Assembly: GCA_049519595.1 (NCBI GenBank)
Contig: JBEKQP010000003.1
Coordinates: forward strand, 1 to 64,000
Origin: CAWBRT01 sp049519595
Lineage (GTDB): Bacteria > Acidobacteriota > Terriglobia > Terriglobales > Acidobacteriaceae
Direction: 5' to 3'
Length of the DNA: 64,000 bases
Numbering within the stretch: position 1 is the first letter of the stretch; the number at the start of each line of letters is the position of its first letter. The translations under genes were made by a program, and so were the position numbers. Positions 8,736-18,063 of the stretch are shown one piece after another. The notes under the pieces are model-generated. The model made no database searches. It was given only the letters and a program-made list of their open reading frames with translations, and was not told the DNA's origin.

Positions 8736-9644
8736 ATGTCGATTCTTGTGGTGGGCTCGGTGGCATTCGATACGCTCAAGACCGCTTACGGCGAGCGCGA
8801 GAAGATTCTGGGCGGCTCGGCTACTTATTTTTCGCTGGCGGCAAGTTATTTCACCAAGGTTCGAGTGGTCGCCGTCGTGGGCGAGGATTTCACCGGCGAG
8901 CACGAAGAGGTGATGAAAGCGCGCGGCATCGACACCACGGGCATCGAGCGCGCCAAGGGCAAAACGTTCCACTGGGGCGGCGAGTACGGCGACAATCTCA
9001 ACGAAGCCAAAACAAATTTCACCGACCTGAACGTTTTCCAGAACTTTAAGCCGCGGATTCCGAAGCAGTACACCGACACGTCTTTCCTCTTTCTGGCGAA
9101 CATCGATCCGGCGTTGCAGTTGGAGGTGCGCCGCCAGATGCCCGACGTCAAACTGGTCGGCGGCGACACCATGAATCTGTGGATCAACATCAGCCGCGAG
9201 CAGTTGACCGGCACACTGAAGGAAGTTGACATTCTGCTCATCAACGACGGCGAAGCCAAGCTGCTGGCCGGCGACAGCAGCCTGCCAAGAGCGGCGCGCA
9301 AAGTTTTGCAGATGGGGCCGCGAGCGCTGGTCATCAAGCACGGCGAGTACGGCGCAACCATCTTCTTTCGCGACGGAATGCACCCGTTTCGCGCACCGGC
9401 GCTGCCGATCGACGAGGTGCAGGACCCGACGGGCGCGGGCGATTCCTTCGCCGGCGGCTTCATGGGTTACATTGCTTCGCAAGGCACACTGGACCGTTCG
9501 GTGCTGACCAAGGCCATGTTTTATGGCGGGGTGATGGGATCGTTCGCGGTCGAGCGCTTTGGAACCGAACGGCTGCAGAAGCTGACGACCGAGGAGATTG
9601 AGAACCGCTTCGAGATGTTCCGCAGCCTCACGCACCTGGAGTAG
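8736..9644 (+). CDS. PfkB-family sugar/nucleoside kinase
   Basis: A 302-residue ribokinase-fold kinase. The C-terminal PfkB signature DPTGAGDSFAGG is intact at about residues 230-241, with the catalytic Asp, and the N-terminal GGSATYFSLAAS segment matches substrate-lid families. It lies 2 bases after mtnP in an apparent operon, suggesting that it acts on a product of methylthioadenosine breakdown or on a related nucleoside. The substrate is inferred only from context. Adenosine kinase-like or methylthioribose-type activity are alternatives; MtnK proper belongs to another fold. Confidence 0.85.
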   Translation: MSILVVGSVAFDTLKTAYGEREKILGGSATYFSLAASYFTKVRVVAVVGEDFTGEHEEVMKARGIDTTGIERAKGKTFHWGGEYGDNLNEAKTNFTDLNVFQNFKPRIPKQYTDTSFLFLANIDPALQLEVRRQMPDVKLVGGDTMNLWINISREQLTGTLKEVDILLINDGEAKLLAGDSSLPRAARKVLQMGPRALVIKHGEYGATIFFRDGMHPFRAPALPIDEVQDPTGAGDSFAGGFMGYIASQGTLDRSVLTKAMFYGGVMGSFAVERFGTERLQKLTTEEIENRFEMFRSLTHLE

Positions 9645-9714
9645 AAGGCGGGATCAGAGGTGACGTCTGCGGAGGTTGAAGATTCTGCTATCGGGTAAGC
9701 GGTGAGAATGCCGG

Positions 9715-9868
9715 GTGCCCCATACAAGCTTCTTTTGCTTGTGTGGGGTAGTTTGCTTCTTGCATAAAAAAACTGCCCCACTCAAGCCAACGACGGGCTT
9801 GAATGGGCCACCCCCACCCTTTGTTTTGGGAAGTAGAAACAGATGGCTCGACTTCGCTCGCCATGACA
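9715..9868. repeat. Composite of family A and C repeats
   Basis: Two family A units in opposite orientation lie back to back: GCCCCATACAAGC...GCTTGTGTGGGG at 9718-9748, then AAACTGCCCCACTCAAGC...GCTTGAATGGGCCACC at 9769-9815. A family C unit follows at 9841-9868. They fill the space between the PfkB kinase and the GT39-like gene, and the last one abuts the next start codon. Confidence 0.55.
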
Positions 9869-9875
9869 CTCTGAT

Positions 9876-11816
9876 ATGTCAGGAAATACACGCTTGGAAG
9901 CCAGCCTAAATACGCAGAAACTCACGACAGAATCGAGCGCACCGCATTGGCCGAGCCGCGACTATTGGCTCGTGGCTTTGTGCGCGTGCGTGGCGTCGCT
10001 GGCGAGTTTCTTGTGGTTCTTCCGGCATGGTGAGCTGCTGCTTTATGGCGATGCGGTGGCGCACATCAATATCGCGCGGCGGGTCTTCGATTCGCGCACG
10101 CCCGGCCTCGATCAGCTCGGGACGGTGTGGCTTCCGCTGCCGCATCTGCTCAGCCTTCCCTTTCTCGTCAACGACTGGATGTGGCGCAGCGGGGTTGGCG
10201 GCTCCATTGCGTCGATGATCGCCTACGTCTTTGCTGTCGTTGGCGTCTTCCGGTTGGTTCGGGGCAGGGCATCGCGCTTTGCCGCCTGGTTGGCGGCTGC
10301 ATTGCTAGGGCTGAATCCGAATCTGCTCTACATGCAGTCGACTGCAATGACAGAGTCGATCTTCCTGGCCTGCGTGATCTGGGCAGTTGTCTATTTTGAT
10401 GAATTTGTCCGCGGTCTTGGTCGGGCGGATTCGCAGTCCGGAAAACTACCCCACTCAAGCAAAAGAAGCTTGGGTGGGGCACCCGCAAAGTCTTCTTGTG
10501 AAAGAGACTCACGCTTGCCAGCACCGAGATTGCTCGAGCGCTGCGGCATGGTGCTGGCCGCAGCCATGCTGACGCGCTACGACGGTTGGGTGTTGGCCTT
10601 TGTCATCGGCTGCGCGGCGGTTGCGGTCATATTTTGGAAGAGACGTCAATTGCCTCAGGGGCTAAAGCCCACGCCATTACTGGTTTTGGACGGCGCGGCT
10701 AAAGCCGCGCCCCTTCAAAGAAATACTACTCAAACAAATAGCCTTCAAAGTAGCTCCCTGCAAAGAAATATTGGTGTAACCAGCTCTGATCACGCTCGAT
10801 TTGCCGCCCCAGTAGTTAGCCGCGTGAGGCGCTCGCTGGCAGCCTGTCTGTTGCTCTGTGCGCTTACACCAGCGCTCTGGCTGGCGCACAACTACGCCAT
10901 CAACTACAAGCCGCTGGATTGGTGGAATGGACCTTATTCGGCGCAAGCTATTGAAGCGCGCAGCGAGCATGATTTTCCTTATCCGGGGAAGCACAACCTC
11001 GGGCTTGCGGCCAAGCAGTTTTTGAAAGCTGCGCGGCTGAATTTCTCTAGCGGCTTTGCAGAGCAGCGGATGCAGCCGTCTTTAGCGGACATGCTGAGCG
11101 AGTGGCAGACGTGGATGTTGGCGCTGGCGGTGGGGGGAACGCTGATCGCAGTGCTATCGCGCGAGCGCCGCGTGTGGGCGTGGCTGCTGCTGTGGATTCC
11201 GTTGCCGTTTTATGCAAGCGCGATTGCCTATGGCAGCGTGCCGGTGTTTCTGCCGGTGTGGTGGCCCTTTTCCTATTACAACGTGCGCTACGGTCTGGAG
11301 TTGCTGCCTGCGTTCGCGGTGTTTGGGGCGGTCGCGACGGAGTTCATTGTCGAGCGGCGTGCGGCCGCGCCCCGTCGACGAGTTGCTGCTGGCGCGCTGG
11401 TTTTGCTGCTGGCGGCGAACTACTTGAAGGTCGCCGACGCGACGCCCATCTGCCTGCGTGAGGCGCGCACGAACTCTGTCAGTCGCATGCGCCTGGAATC
11501 GCAACTGGCTGCAGTGCTCGCAGGGCTTCCGCCGCATTCGACGCTGCTGATGTACAGCGGCGAGTACGTGGGGGCATTGCAATCCGCCGATGTGCATCTC
11601 CTGCGCGTGGTCAACGAAACCGGGAAAATGATTTGGGATGCGGGGCTGAGCTGCCCGGCGCAAGTGGCGGACTATGTGGTCGCGGTGAATGGCGATCCGG
11701 TGGCGCAGGCTGTAGCACGTAACCTGCGCTGGCTCGAAAAAATTGCCGCCTTCAGCACGCCCGGCAAGCCGGATGTGACGGTTTATCGAAGCACGTTTCC
11801 GGGACGGCAGCACTGA
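9876..11816 (+). CDS. GT39-like integral membrane glycosyltransferase with repeat-derived inserts
   Basis: A 646-residue polytopic membrane protein with an N-terminal helix, an acidic loop (GDAVAHINIARRVFDS, about residues 56-72) and WLPLPHLLSLPF, as in dolichyl-phosphate-mannose-type (GT39/PMT, ArnT-like) glycosyltransferases. A C-terminal soluble domain (about 540-646) follows the last helices. Two hydrophilic segments, residues about 188-203 and 260-283, are encoded by family A and REP-type palindromes (10437-10483 and 10653-10724) and interrupt the membrane region in frame. The ATG at 9876 has no good ribosome site. Donor and acceptor are unknown. Confidence 0.7.
   Translation: MSGNTRLEASLNTQKLTTESSAPHWPSRDYWLVALCACVASLASFLWFFRHGELLLYGDAVAHINIARRVFDSRTPGLDQLGTVWLPLPHLLSLPFLVNDWMWRSGVGGSIASMIAYVFAVVGVFRLVRGRASRFAAWLAAALLGLNPNLLYMQSTAMTESIFLACVIWAVVYFDEFVRGLGRADSQSGKLPHSSKRSLGGAPAKSSCERDSRLPAPRLLERCGMVLAAAMLTRYDGWVLAFVIGCAAVAVIFWKRRQLPQGLKPTPLLVLDGAAKAAPLQRNTTQTNSLQSSSLQRNIGVTSSDHARFAAPVVSRVRRSLAACLLLCALTPALWLAHNYAINYKPLDWWNGPYSAQAIEARSEHDFPYPGKHNLGLAAKQFLKAARLNFSSGFAEQRMQPSLADMLSEWQTWMLALAVGGTLIAVLSRERRVWAWLLLWIPLPFYASAIAYGSVPVFLPVWWPFSYYNVRYGLELLPAFAVFGAVATEFIVERRAAAPRRRVAAGALVLLLAANYLKVADATPICLREARTNSVSRMRLESQLAAVLAGLPPHSTLLMYSGEYVGALQSADVHLLRVVNETGKMIWDAGLSCPAQVADYVVAVNGDPVAQAVARNLRWLEKIAAFSTPGKPDVTVYRSTFPGRQH
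10437..10483 (+). repeat. Family A palindromic repeat inside a coding frame
   Basis: GGAAAACTACCCCACTCAAG...GAAGCTTGGGTGGGGCACCC lies within the GT39-like gene and is translated in frame (GKLPHSSKRSLGGAP). The same DNA design is intergenic at 9769-9815 and 7621-7657. This supports insertion of an interspersed element without a frameshift. Confidence 0.75.
10653..10724 (+). repeat. REP-type GGCTAAAGCC element inside a coding frame
   Basis: Contains CAGGGGCTAAAGCCC, TTTTGGACGGCGCGGC and TAAAGCCGCGCCCCTTCAAA, an element with two nested palindromes. Copies are at 14488-14560, 17640-17670 and (decayed) 31581-31634, all intergenic. Here it is read through in frame by the GT39-like gene (GLKPTPLLVLDGAAKAAPLQ). 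Confidence 0.75.
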
Positions 11817-11863
11817 ACCAGCACCCACAGTATGGTGCGGTTTTGCCTGGCAAATTCAAAAGC

Positions 11864-11889
11864 AGATCCTTCGCGTTGCTCAGGATGAC
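11864..11889 (-). repeat. GTCATCCTGAGC-type interspersed repeat
   Basis: AGATCCTTCGCGTTGCTCAG then GATGAC is the reverse complement of the GTCATCCTGAGCGGAGCGAA unit at 33364-33390. It sits between the convergent ends of the GT39-like gene and murA. Confidence 0.6.
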
Positions 11890-11895
11890 ACTTCA

Positions 11896-13185
<1,290 letters not shown>

Positions 13186-13276
13186 TACGTAAAATCCTGG
13201 CGGTAGAAATGATATGCGGCCCTCGGCCGCCAAAGCTCCATTGTAAAACGCAATTGCGCGGGCCGCGATACGCCCT

Positions 13277-14452
13277 TCATCGGGGCGGGTTCTCAAGTGC
13301 TTCGAGGATGGCGTCGTGCACGAGTGGGCGCACGCGCTTGATCTCCTGGGTACGGCGATCCGGCCAGGTGCGGTTGGTCAGCAGAACCACGGCCAACTGG
13401 CGTTCGGGGTCGCACCACAGCGAGGTTCCGGTGTAGCCGAGGTGTCCGAAGGACGAAGCAGAGAAATAGCGGCCTGATTGCGAGGGTGCCGATGGCGTGT
13501 CCCACCCGAGAGCGCGGGACGTTCCGTCGGGCTCGACTTGGCGCGTGGTGAACAGGCGCACCGTCTCCGGCGACACGATGGGTTCGGGACCCTCGGCGAG
13601 TGGCGCTCGCTGCGGTGATGAACCGCTGGAAAGCATGCTATGCCCGAAGAGGGCAACGTCAAGCGCATTGGCGAAAAGTCCGGCGTGTCCGGAAACGCCA
13701 CCCATGACGAAGGCGTTTTCATCGTGTACTTCGCCCTGGATGACGCGCATGCGGAACTCCCGGTCATCCGCTGTGGGCGGAATTTCCGTCTTCCATTCGA
13801 CGGGTGGGCAATAGCGAGCGGTGTTCATGTGCAGCGGATCGAAAATCTCACGCTGGCAGAATCGGTCGAGCGGTTCGCCGGCGAGGCGGGCAAGCAATTC
13901 GCCGAGCACTATAAAGCCTATGTCGCTGTAACAGGCGCGCTGCATGGGCGACTCGACAAGCGGCGCGGTGCAGGCGAGGCGGACAATCTCTTTCCGGGTG
14001 GAAGCGCGGAGGAAGAACTTGGCGTAGTCCGCCAGCCCCGAGGAGTGGGCGAGCAGCATGCGGATGCTGACGTGGCGGCGTCGCGGATCGGGAGAAAGTG
14101 AGCCATCTTCGGCCCGGCCGAACTCCGGCAGCGCGTCGACGACCGCTTGATCGAGCGATAGCAAGCGGCGCTCGTAGAGGATCATCGCCATGGCCGTGGT
14201 TGCTACCGCTTTGGTGACCGACGCCAAGTCGAAGACGGTTGTGGGCGTTACGGGTGGAGAGTCAGGCGCATAGGTAAAGCGCCCGATGCCGCGCCACGCG
14301 ACCAGCTCTCCGCAATGGACAACAGCAATCGCCGCGCCGGGGAATACGCGCTCCTGGACGGCTTGCTTAAGCAGCCCAAAGGCACCGGCGAATACGCGGT
14401 CCTGTTCGGGGAGCGTCTTGGACGGAATCAGGCTCGTACTATGACTTGGCAT
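13277..14452 (-). CDS. Serine hydrolase of the beta-lactamase class C / DD-peptidase family
   Basis: A 391-residue serine hydrolase. The SxxK catalytic motif is in FDLASVTKAVATTAMAM, the second motif is probably YSD (ACYSDIGFIVLGELLAR), and the third box appears as HLGYTGTS. No signal peptide is obvious, so a cytosolic esterase or an unconventional export route is possible. The frame opens at 14509 in a REP-type repeat, and ATG 14452 (MPSHSTS) is the more natural start. It lies directly upstream of murA on the same strand. Cell-wall recycling or esterase activity cannot be told apart from sequence. Confidence 0.8.
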   Translation of the reverse strand: MPSHSTSLIPSKTLPEQDRVFAGAFGLLKQAVQERVFPGAAIAVVHCGELVAWRGIGRFTYAPDSPPVTPTTVFDLASVTKAVATTAMAMILYERRLLSLDQAVVDALPEFGRAEDGSLSPDPRRRHVSIRMLLAHSSGLADYAKFFLRASTRKEIVRLACTAPLVESPMQRACYSDIGFIVLGELLARLAGEPLDRFCQREIFDPLHMNTARYCPPVEWKTEIPPTADDREFRMRVIQGEVHDENAFVMGGVSGHAGLFANALDVALFGHSMLSSGSSPQRAPLAEGPEPIVSPETVRLFTTRQVEPDGTSRALGWDTPSAPSQSGRYFSASSFGHLGYTGTSLWCDPERQLAVVLLTNRTWPDRRTQEIKRVRPLVHDAILEALENPPR

Positions 14453-14487
14453 TAATTTTTTGGCCGAGGTGCGGAAGCGGCGAGTTT

Positions 14488-14560
14488 CCTCAGAAGCTAA
14501 AGCCCGCATTTTGTTGGCGCTGGATGATGCAGCTAAAGCTGCGCCCCTTCAAAGAAATAT
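14488..14560 (+). repeat. REP-type GCTAAAGC element
   Basis: CCTCAGAAGCTAAAGCCC, then TTGTTGGCGCTGGATGATGC and AGCTAAAGCTGCGCCCCTTC. It is the same two-palindrome element as at 10653-10724 and lies between the isochorismatase stop and the start of the serine hydrolase. Confidence 0.65.
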
Positions 14561-14573
14561 CATGCGATCAGGT

Positions 14574-15173
14574 CTAGCGCAGATACGCCAGGATCTCTTT
14601 GAACTCGGCAGTTCCACTGCGACGCATCAGTTCATACATCATCATTTCGGTGCTCGAAATGACGCATCCTGCGGAGCGCATTCTGTCGATTCCGACACGC
14701 CAGTTGTCCACGGCGCGCGAGCCGATGGCATCAGAGGCAACGTGTACCAGGTAGCCGTTGTTGAGCGCGTCCAGAGCGGTCTGCAGCACGCAAATGTGAG
14801 CTTCCATGCCACAGAGAAGCATAGTGTTGCGCTGCCCGGGAAGCGATTTTACGGCATTGCAAAAAGTGTCCTTGGCGAAGCAGCTGAACTCCAGCTTGTC
14901 GATGGGCGCGGTGCCCGGAACAAGCGAGGCGATTTCAGCAATGACCGGGCCCAGACCCTTGGTGTACTGCGTGGTGAGCAGCACGGGTATGTTGAAGATC
15001 TGAGCGAAGCGAATCAGGAGCTGAGAGTTGCTGACCATCTGCTCTTTATTGAAGATGGGCGGAAGAAGCTTCTCCTGGATATCGACGACAACCAGTGCGC
15101 ACTCATCTGCCTGAATTGGGCGGCGCGCTATCTCGGTAGCGTCCCGCGTTTCGATTCTGCCTACGGTAACCAT
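14574..15173 (-). CDS. Isochorismatase-family cysteine hydrolase
   Basis: A 199-residue cytosolic alpha/beta hydrolase of the isochorismatase/nicotinamidase superfamily. The catalytic Asp is in ALVVVDIQEKL, the Lys is at about residue 87 (PIDKLEFSCF), and the nucleophile Cys is in CGMEAHICVLQTALDA (YcaC-like subgroup). The frame is open to 15320, but ATG 15173 follows GCGGAGG by 5 bases and is chosen. The substrate is unknown, and no isochorismate or NAD-salvage genes are near. The isolated hydrolase is divergent from the dienelactone hydrolase gene. Confidence 0.85.
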   Translation of the reverse strand: MVTVGRIETRDATEIARRPIQADECALVVVDIQEKLLPPIFNKEQMVSNSQLLIRFAQIFNIPVLLTTQYTKGLGPVIAEIASLVPGTAPIDKLEFSCFAKDTFCNAVKSLPGQRNTMLLCGMEAHICVLQTALDALNNGYLVHVASDAIGSRAVDNWRVGIDRMRSAGCVISSTEMMMYELMRRSGTAEFKEILAYLR

Positions 15174-15343
15174 ACGACCTCCGCAATCGTGTGTCCGGAG
15201 AAACACAGGGGGATTAGTAACTCGCATTTGATTGTAGCAATTAGCAGCCTGCTGCGCCGGGGCCTCGCGGAACCCAGAGTCGCCGCTTTCCCGGTAAAAA
15301 CCTCGGAGAAGGGCTTGCATCTCACCAGCCCAGGAGGCTGTCC

Positions 15344-16090
15344 ATGAAACGTTTTCTGCTGACGCTAACGATGCTTGCGCTGGTCGCTTCTGCCTTGGCC
15401 TCCACCGGGAGGGACGTCACTTATAAGAGCGGCGATGAAACCGTCAAGGCCGTGCTCTACACGCCTCAGGGCAAAGGTCCGTTCCCCGCGCTGGTGGTGA
15501 TCCACGAGTATTGGGGCCTGACGCCATGGGTGAAAGAGCAGGCGGCAAAGCTTGCCGATCAGGGTTACGTGGCGCTGGCCATCGATCTCTATCGTGGCAA
15601 GTGGACGACCTCGCCGGATGAGGCGCACGAATTGATGCGCGGGGTGCCGGAGGATCGTGCCAACAGCGATCTGAAAGCCGCCTTTAACTACCTGGCAAGC
15701 CAGAAGAACGTGGCGGCCAAGCGCATTGGCGCAATCGGCTGGTGCATGGGAGGAGGCTACGCGCTCGATTTGGCGCTCAGTGAGCCACGACTGGCGGCGA
15801 GCGTGATCAACTACGGACATCTTGCCAGCGAGCGCTCCACGCTGGAAAAAATTCAGGCACCGATTCTGGGTAGCTTCGGCGGGCAGGATCGCGGCATTCC
15901 GGCCGATAGCGTTCGCAAATTCGAGCAACAGATGAAAGCTCTCGGTAAATCAGTGGAGATCAAAATCTATCCCGACGCGGGGCACGCTTTTGAGAACCCG
16001 AACAACAAAGCAGGCTACCGAGAGGCGGACGCGAAAGACGCCTGGGACAGAACGATCACATTTTTGGCCGCGAAGCTGAAGAACAGATGA
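15344..16090 (+). CDS. Secreted dienelactone hydrolase-like protein
   Basis: A 248-residue alpha/beta hydrolase with an N-terminal signal peptide (residues 1-20, cleavage near ALAS-T). The Cys-Asp-His triad is visible: C134 in GWCMGGG, D182 in GGQDRGIP and H214 in DAGHAFENP. Dienelactone hydrolases are usually cytosolic; exported forms are common in Acidobacteriota, with uncertain substrates. An excellent AGGAGG lies 6 bases before the ATG. It is divergent from the isochorismatase gene and followed by the single-domain response regulator. Confidence 0.88.
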   Translation: MKRFLLTLTMLALVASALASTGRDVTYKSGDETVKAVLYTPQGKGPFPALVVIHEYWGLTPWVKEQAAKLADQGYVALAIDLYRGKWTTSPDEAHELMRGVPEDRANSDLKAAFNYLASQKNVAAKRIGAIGWCMGGGYALDLALSEPRLAASVINYGHLASERSTLEKIQAPILGSFGGQDRGIPADSVRKFEQQMKALGKSVEIKIYPDAGHAFENPNNKAGYREADAKDAWDRTITFLAAKLKNR

Positions 16091-16210
16091 CATAAACCCC
16101 CGCAGGGAATCGGCAGTGGACGCGAGATTCGCCTCGTTCCACCACAACATGCGCAACTATGCCGGGCCGAGGGTGAATTTCACCACGCAGCTCGGTTGCA
16201 GCAGCGCGGG

Positions 16211-16240
16211 TTGCCATGAGAGGGGAGGACTTTCTATAAT
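16211..16240 (+). promoter_or_regulatory. Sigma70-type promoter of the response regulator gene
   Basis: TTGCCA (16211-16216) and TATAAT (16235-16240) are spaced by 18 bases, about 75 bases before the response regulator ATG. Confidence 0.5.
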
Positions 16241-16315
16241 CAACTCAGCAGGGGTGTTGCAATTACATCCGGAGCGCGGCCGTTCCACCCTTCTGCATCT
16301 TCGGCGGGAGCTGAA

Positions 16316-16681
16316 ATGGAAACCAGTAAGCCTAAAGTTCTTGTGGTTGACGACGAACGCGTAATTGCAGATACCCTGGCCATCATCCTCAATCAAAATG
16401 GATTTGATGCTCTGGCGGTCTACACGGGAACAGGGGCGGTCGAGCAGGCCAGAAACCTGCATCCGGATCTGATCATCACCGACGTCATCATGCCTGACAT
16501 GAATGGCATTGAAGTCGCGATCAACATCCGGACCTTTCTTCCGAAGTGCAAGATTCTGCTTTTTTCCGGGCAGGCAGCCACGGCAGACCTGTTGGAGAGC
16601 GCCCGCGCCCGCGGCCACGAATTCGAAATCCTGGCCAAGCCGGTTCATCCGCAGGACCTGCTGGCAAAGCTGAGAGCCTAG
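16316..16681 (+). CDS. Single-domain response regulator
   Basis: A 121-residue CheY-like receiver domain with no output domain. The acidic pocket is D12-D13, the phosphoacceptor is D56 (ITDVIMP) and the conserved Lys is in the LAKPVHP segment. It probably acts by protein-protein contact in a phosphorelay. No cognate kinase is adjacent; the nearest histidine kinase is 30 kb away. It has its own promoter (16211-16240) and a strong terminator (16704-16735), so it is a stand-alone unit. Confidence 0.9.
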   Translation: METSKPKVLVVDDERVIADTLAIILNQNGFDALAVYTGTGAVEQARNLHPDLIITDVIMPDMNGIEVAINIRTFLPKCKILLFSGQAATADLLESARARGHEFEILAKPVHPQDLLAKLRA

Positions 16682-16703
16682 AGCGATATCTTCAGAGATT
16701 GGC

Positions 16704-16735
16704 AAAAGCCTCGCGAATAGCGAGGCTTTTTGTTT
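16704..16735 (+). terminator. Rho-independent terminator of the response regulator
   Basis: AAAAGCCTCGC (16704-16714) and GCGAGGCTTTT (16720-16730) form an 11-bp stem with loop GAATA, followed by TGTTT. It lies 23 bases after the stop. Confidence 0.9.
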
Positions 16736-17010
16736 GGGAAAATATCCAAGCCGGGGGAGGCTGAGGCGTACCAGAGATACTGTCGTGCGCTGCGGGTGTC
16801 ATCGTGAGGAGGTTCGCCGCTTCTGCGAACCGACGTGACGATCCATGCATTCTGCCGATCATCGCCTGAAGGCCGGAAAAAGCAAATACATGGACCCTCA
16901 CGTCGCTCCGCCGACTACGGGCAGCGCTTCTCAGGGTGACACGTTCAATGGTTTGCGGCAGGTACATCAACTTCGGAACCGCTCAAAAAGCAGACGAGTT
17001 CGGCCTGCAT
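16736..17010. repeat. Gene-free region with a long decayed inverted repeat
   Basis: No credible gene is seen. Outer arms GGGTGTCATCGTGAG (about 16795) and CTCAGGGTGACACG (about 16933) are inverted relative to each other and resemble the GTCATCCTGAG repeat. Inside lie GGTTCGC-CGCTTCT-GCGAACC (a 7-bp perfect hairpin near 16813-16833) and further GC-rich palindromic pieces. It may be two head-to-head copies of the family D repeat. Confidence 0.5.
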
Positions 17011-17610
17011 TCACAATTCCCGCCTGCCTTCCATGGCCTTCTGCATAGTCACTTCGTCCGCGTACTCGATGTCGCTGCCGACCGGAATGCCGGTGGCGAT
17101 GCGAGTGACGCGAACCCCGGACGGTTTGAGCAGGCGCGCCAGATAGACGGCCGTGGCTTCGCCCTCGAGCGTGGGATTGGTGGCGAGGATAACCTCATCG
17201 GCGCCATCTTTTTCGAGGCGGAGCATGAGGTTGGCAATGCGCAGGTGTTCGGGGCCGACGCCGTGAATGGGCGAAAGTGTGCCATGCAAAACATGGTAGA
17301 CGCCGCCGTAGTTGCGCGTCTTTTCGATGGCGGCAATGTTGGTCGGCTCCTCAACCACGCAGATGAGACGCTGATTGCGAACAGCGCTGCTGCAATAGAC
17401 GCAGGGATCGACGTCGGTGATATTGTTGCAGACCGAGCAGAGGCGGAGTTGAGCTTTCACGTCGCGGATGGCATTGGACAGAAGCTCGGCATCCTCGTCG
17501 CCGGTGCGCAGGATGTGGAAGGCAAGCCGTTGCGCGCTCTTGCTGCCAACTCCGGGAAGTTTCTTCAGCTCGTCGATGAGTCGAGCCATAGGCTCGGGAA
17601 ATTTAGACAT
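17011..17610 (-). CDS. recR: Recombination mediator protein RecR
   Basis: RecR works with RecF/RecO in gap repair by loading RecA. At 199 residues it has the usual length. The helix-hairpin-helix (LPGVGSKSAQRLA, about 18-30), the C4 zinc finger C58-x2-C61...C70-x2-C73 and the Toprim domain (about 80-175) are in order. It is last in the leftward dnaX-ybaB-recR operon, but a 133-base spacer carrying a REP-type repeat separates it from ybaB. Confidence 0.96.
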   Translation of the reverse strand: MSKFPEPMARLIDELKKLPGVGSKSAQRLAFHILRTGDEDAELLSNAIRDVKAQLRLCSVCNNITDVDPCVYCSSAVRNQRLICVVEEPTNIAAIEKTRNYGGVYHVLHGTLSPIHGVGPEHLRIANLMLRLEKDGADEVILATNPTLEGEATAVYLARLLKPSGVRVTRIATGIPVGSDIEYADEVTMQKAMEGRREL

Positions 17611-17639
17611 GGCAAGGTCGAGTTAGTATGTGTTTCATA

Positions 17640-17730
17640 CGCCGGCTAAAGCCGGTCCCCTTCAAAGAGGCTCAAGGTACCTCAACGAACCAAATACAGT
17701 CTTGCTGGGAACGCCCTTCAAAGAGCTATT
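17640..17730. repeat. REP-type element in the ybaB-recR spacer
   Basis: GCCGGCTAAAGCCGGTCCCC then TTCAAAGAGG at 17641-17670, and a partial copy GCCCTTCAAAGAGC at 17713-17726. The first matches the second half of the element at 10653-10724. It lies inside an operon that is otherwise tightly spaced. Confidence 0.6.
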
Positions 17731-17743
17731 TACTAAACAAGCT

Positions 17744-18055
17744 TTAAATCATTCCCGGAGGCAGGCCGAGTCCGCCGAGCATGCCGCCAAGTTGTGACTG
17801 CATGGCTTGGTCCACCTTGCGTCCGGCTTCGTTGACTGCGGCCGTCACCAGGTCCTGAAGCATTTCAAGATCGCCGCTCTGCATCAGTTCGGGCTCAATT
17901 TTGCAGGAAAGCATTTGCTTGGCGCCATTCATGCGGACGCTGACACTGCCGCCGCCCGCGGCAGCTTCGACGATAATCTCCTGCATTCGCTGCTGCATCT
18001 GGCGCTGCATCTCTTGCGCCTTGGCCATCATGTCCTGCAACTGTTTCGGGTTCAT
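17744..18055 (-). CDS. ybaB: YbaB/EbfC nucleoid-associated protein
   Basis: A 103-residue DNA-binding protein of the YbaB/EbfC family, which binds as a dimer. The N-terminal helix is rich in Gln and Met (MNPKQLQDMMAKAQEMQRQM) and the C-terminus is Gly- and Met-rich (QLGGMLGGLGLPPGMI). The frame stays open upstream to 18361, but that part overlaps dnaX out of frame; ATG 18055 is the conserved start. It begins 8 bases after the dnaX stop. Confidence 0.94.
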   Translation of the reverse strand: MNPKQLQDMMAKAQEMQRQMQQRMQEIIVEAAAGGGSVSVRMNGAKQMLSCKIEPELMQSGDLEMLQDLVTAAVNEAGRKVDQAMQSQLGGMLGGLGLPPGMI

Positions 18056-18063
18056 AGTTCTTC

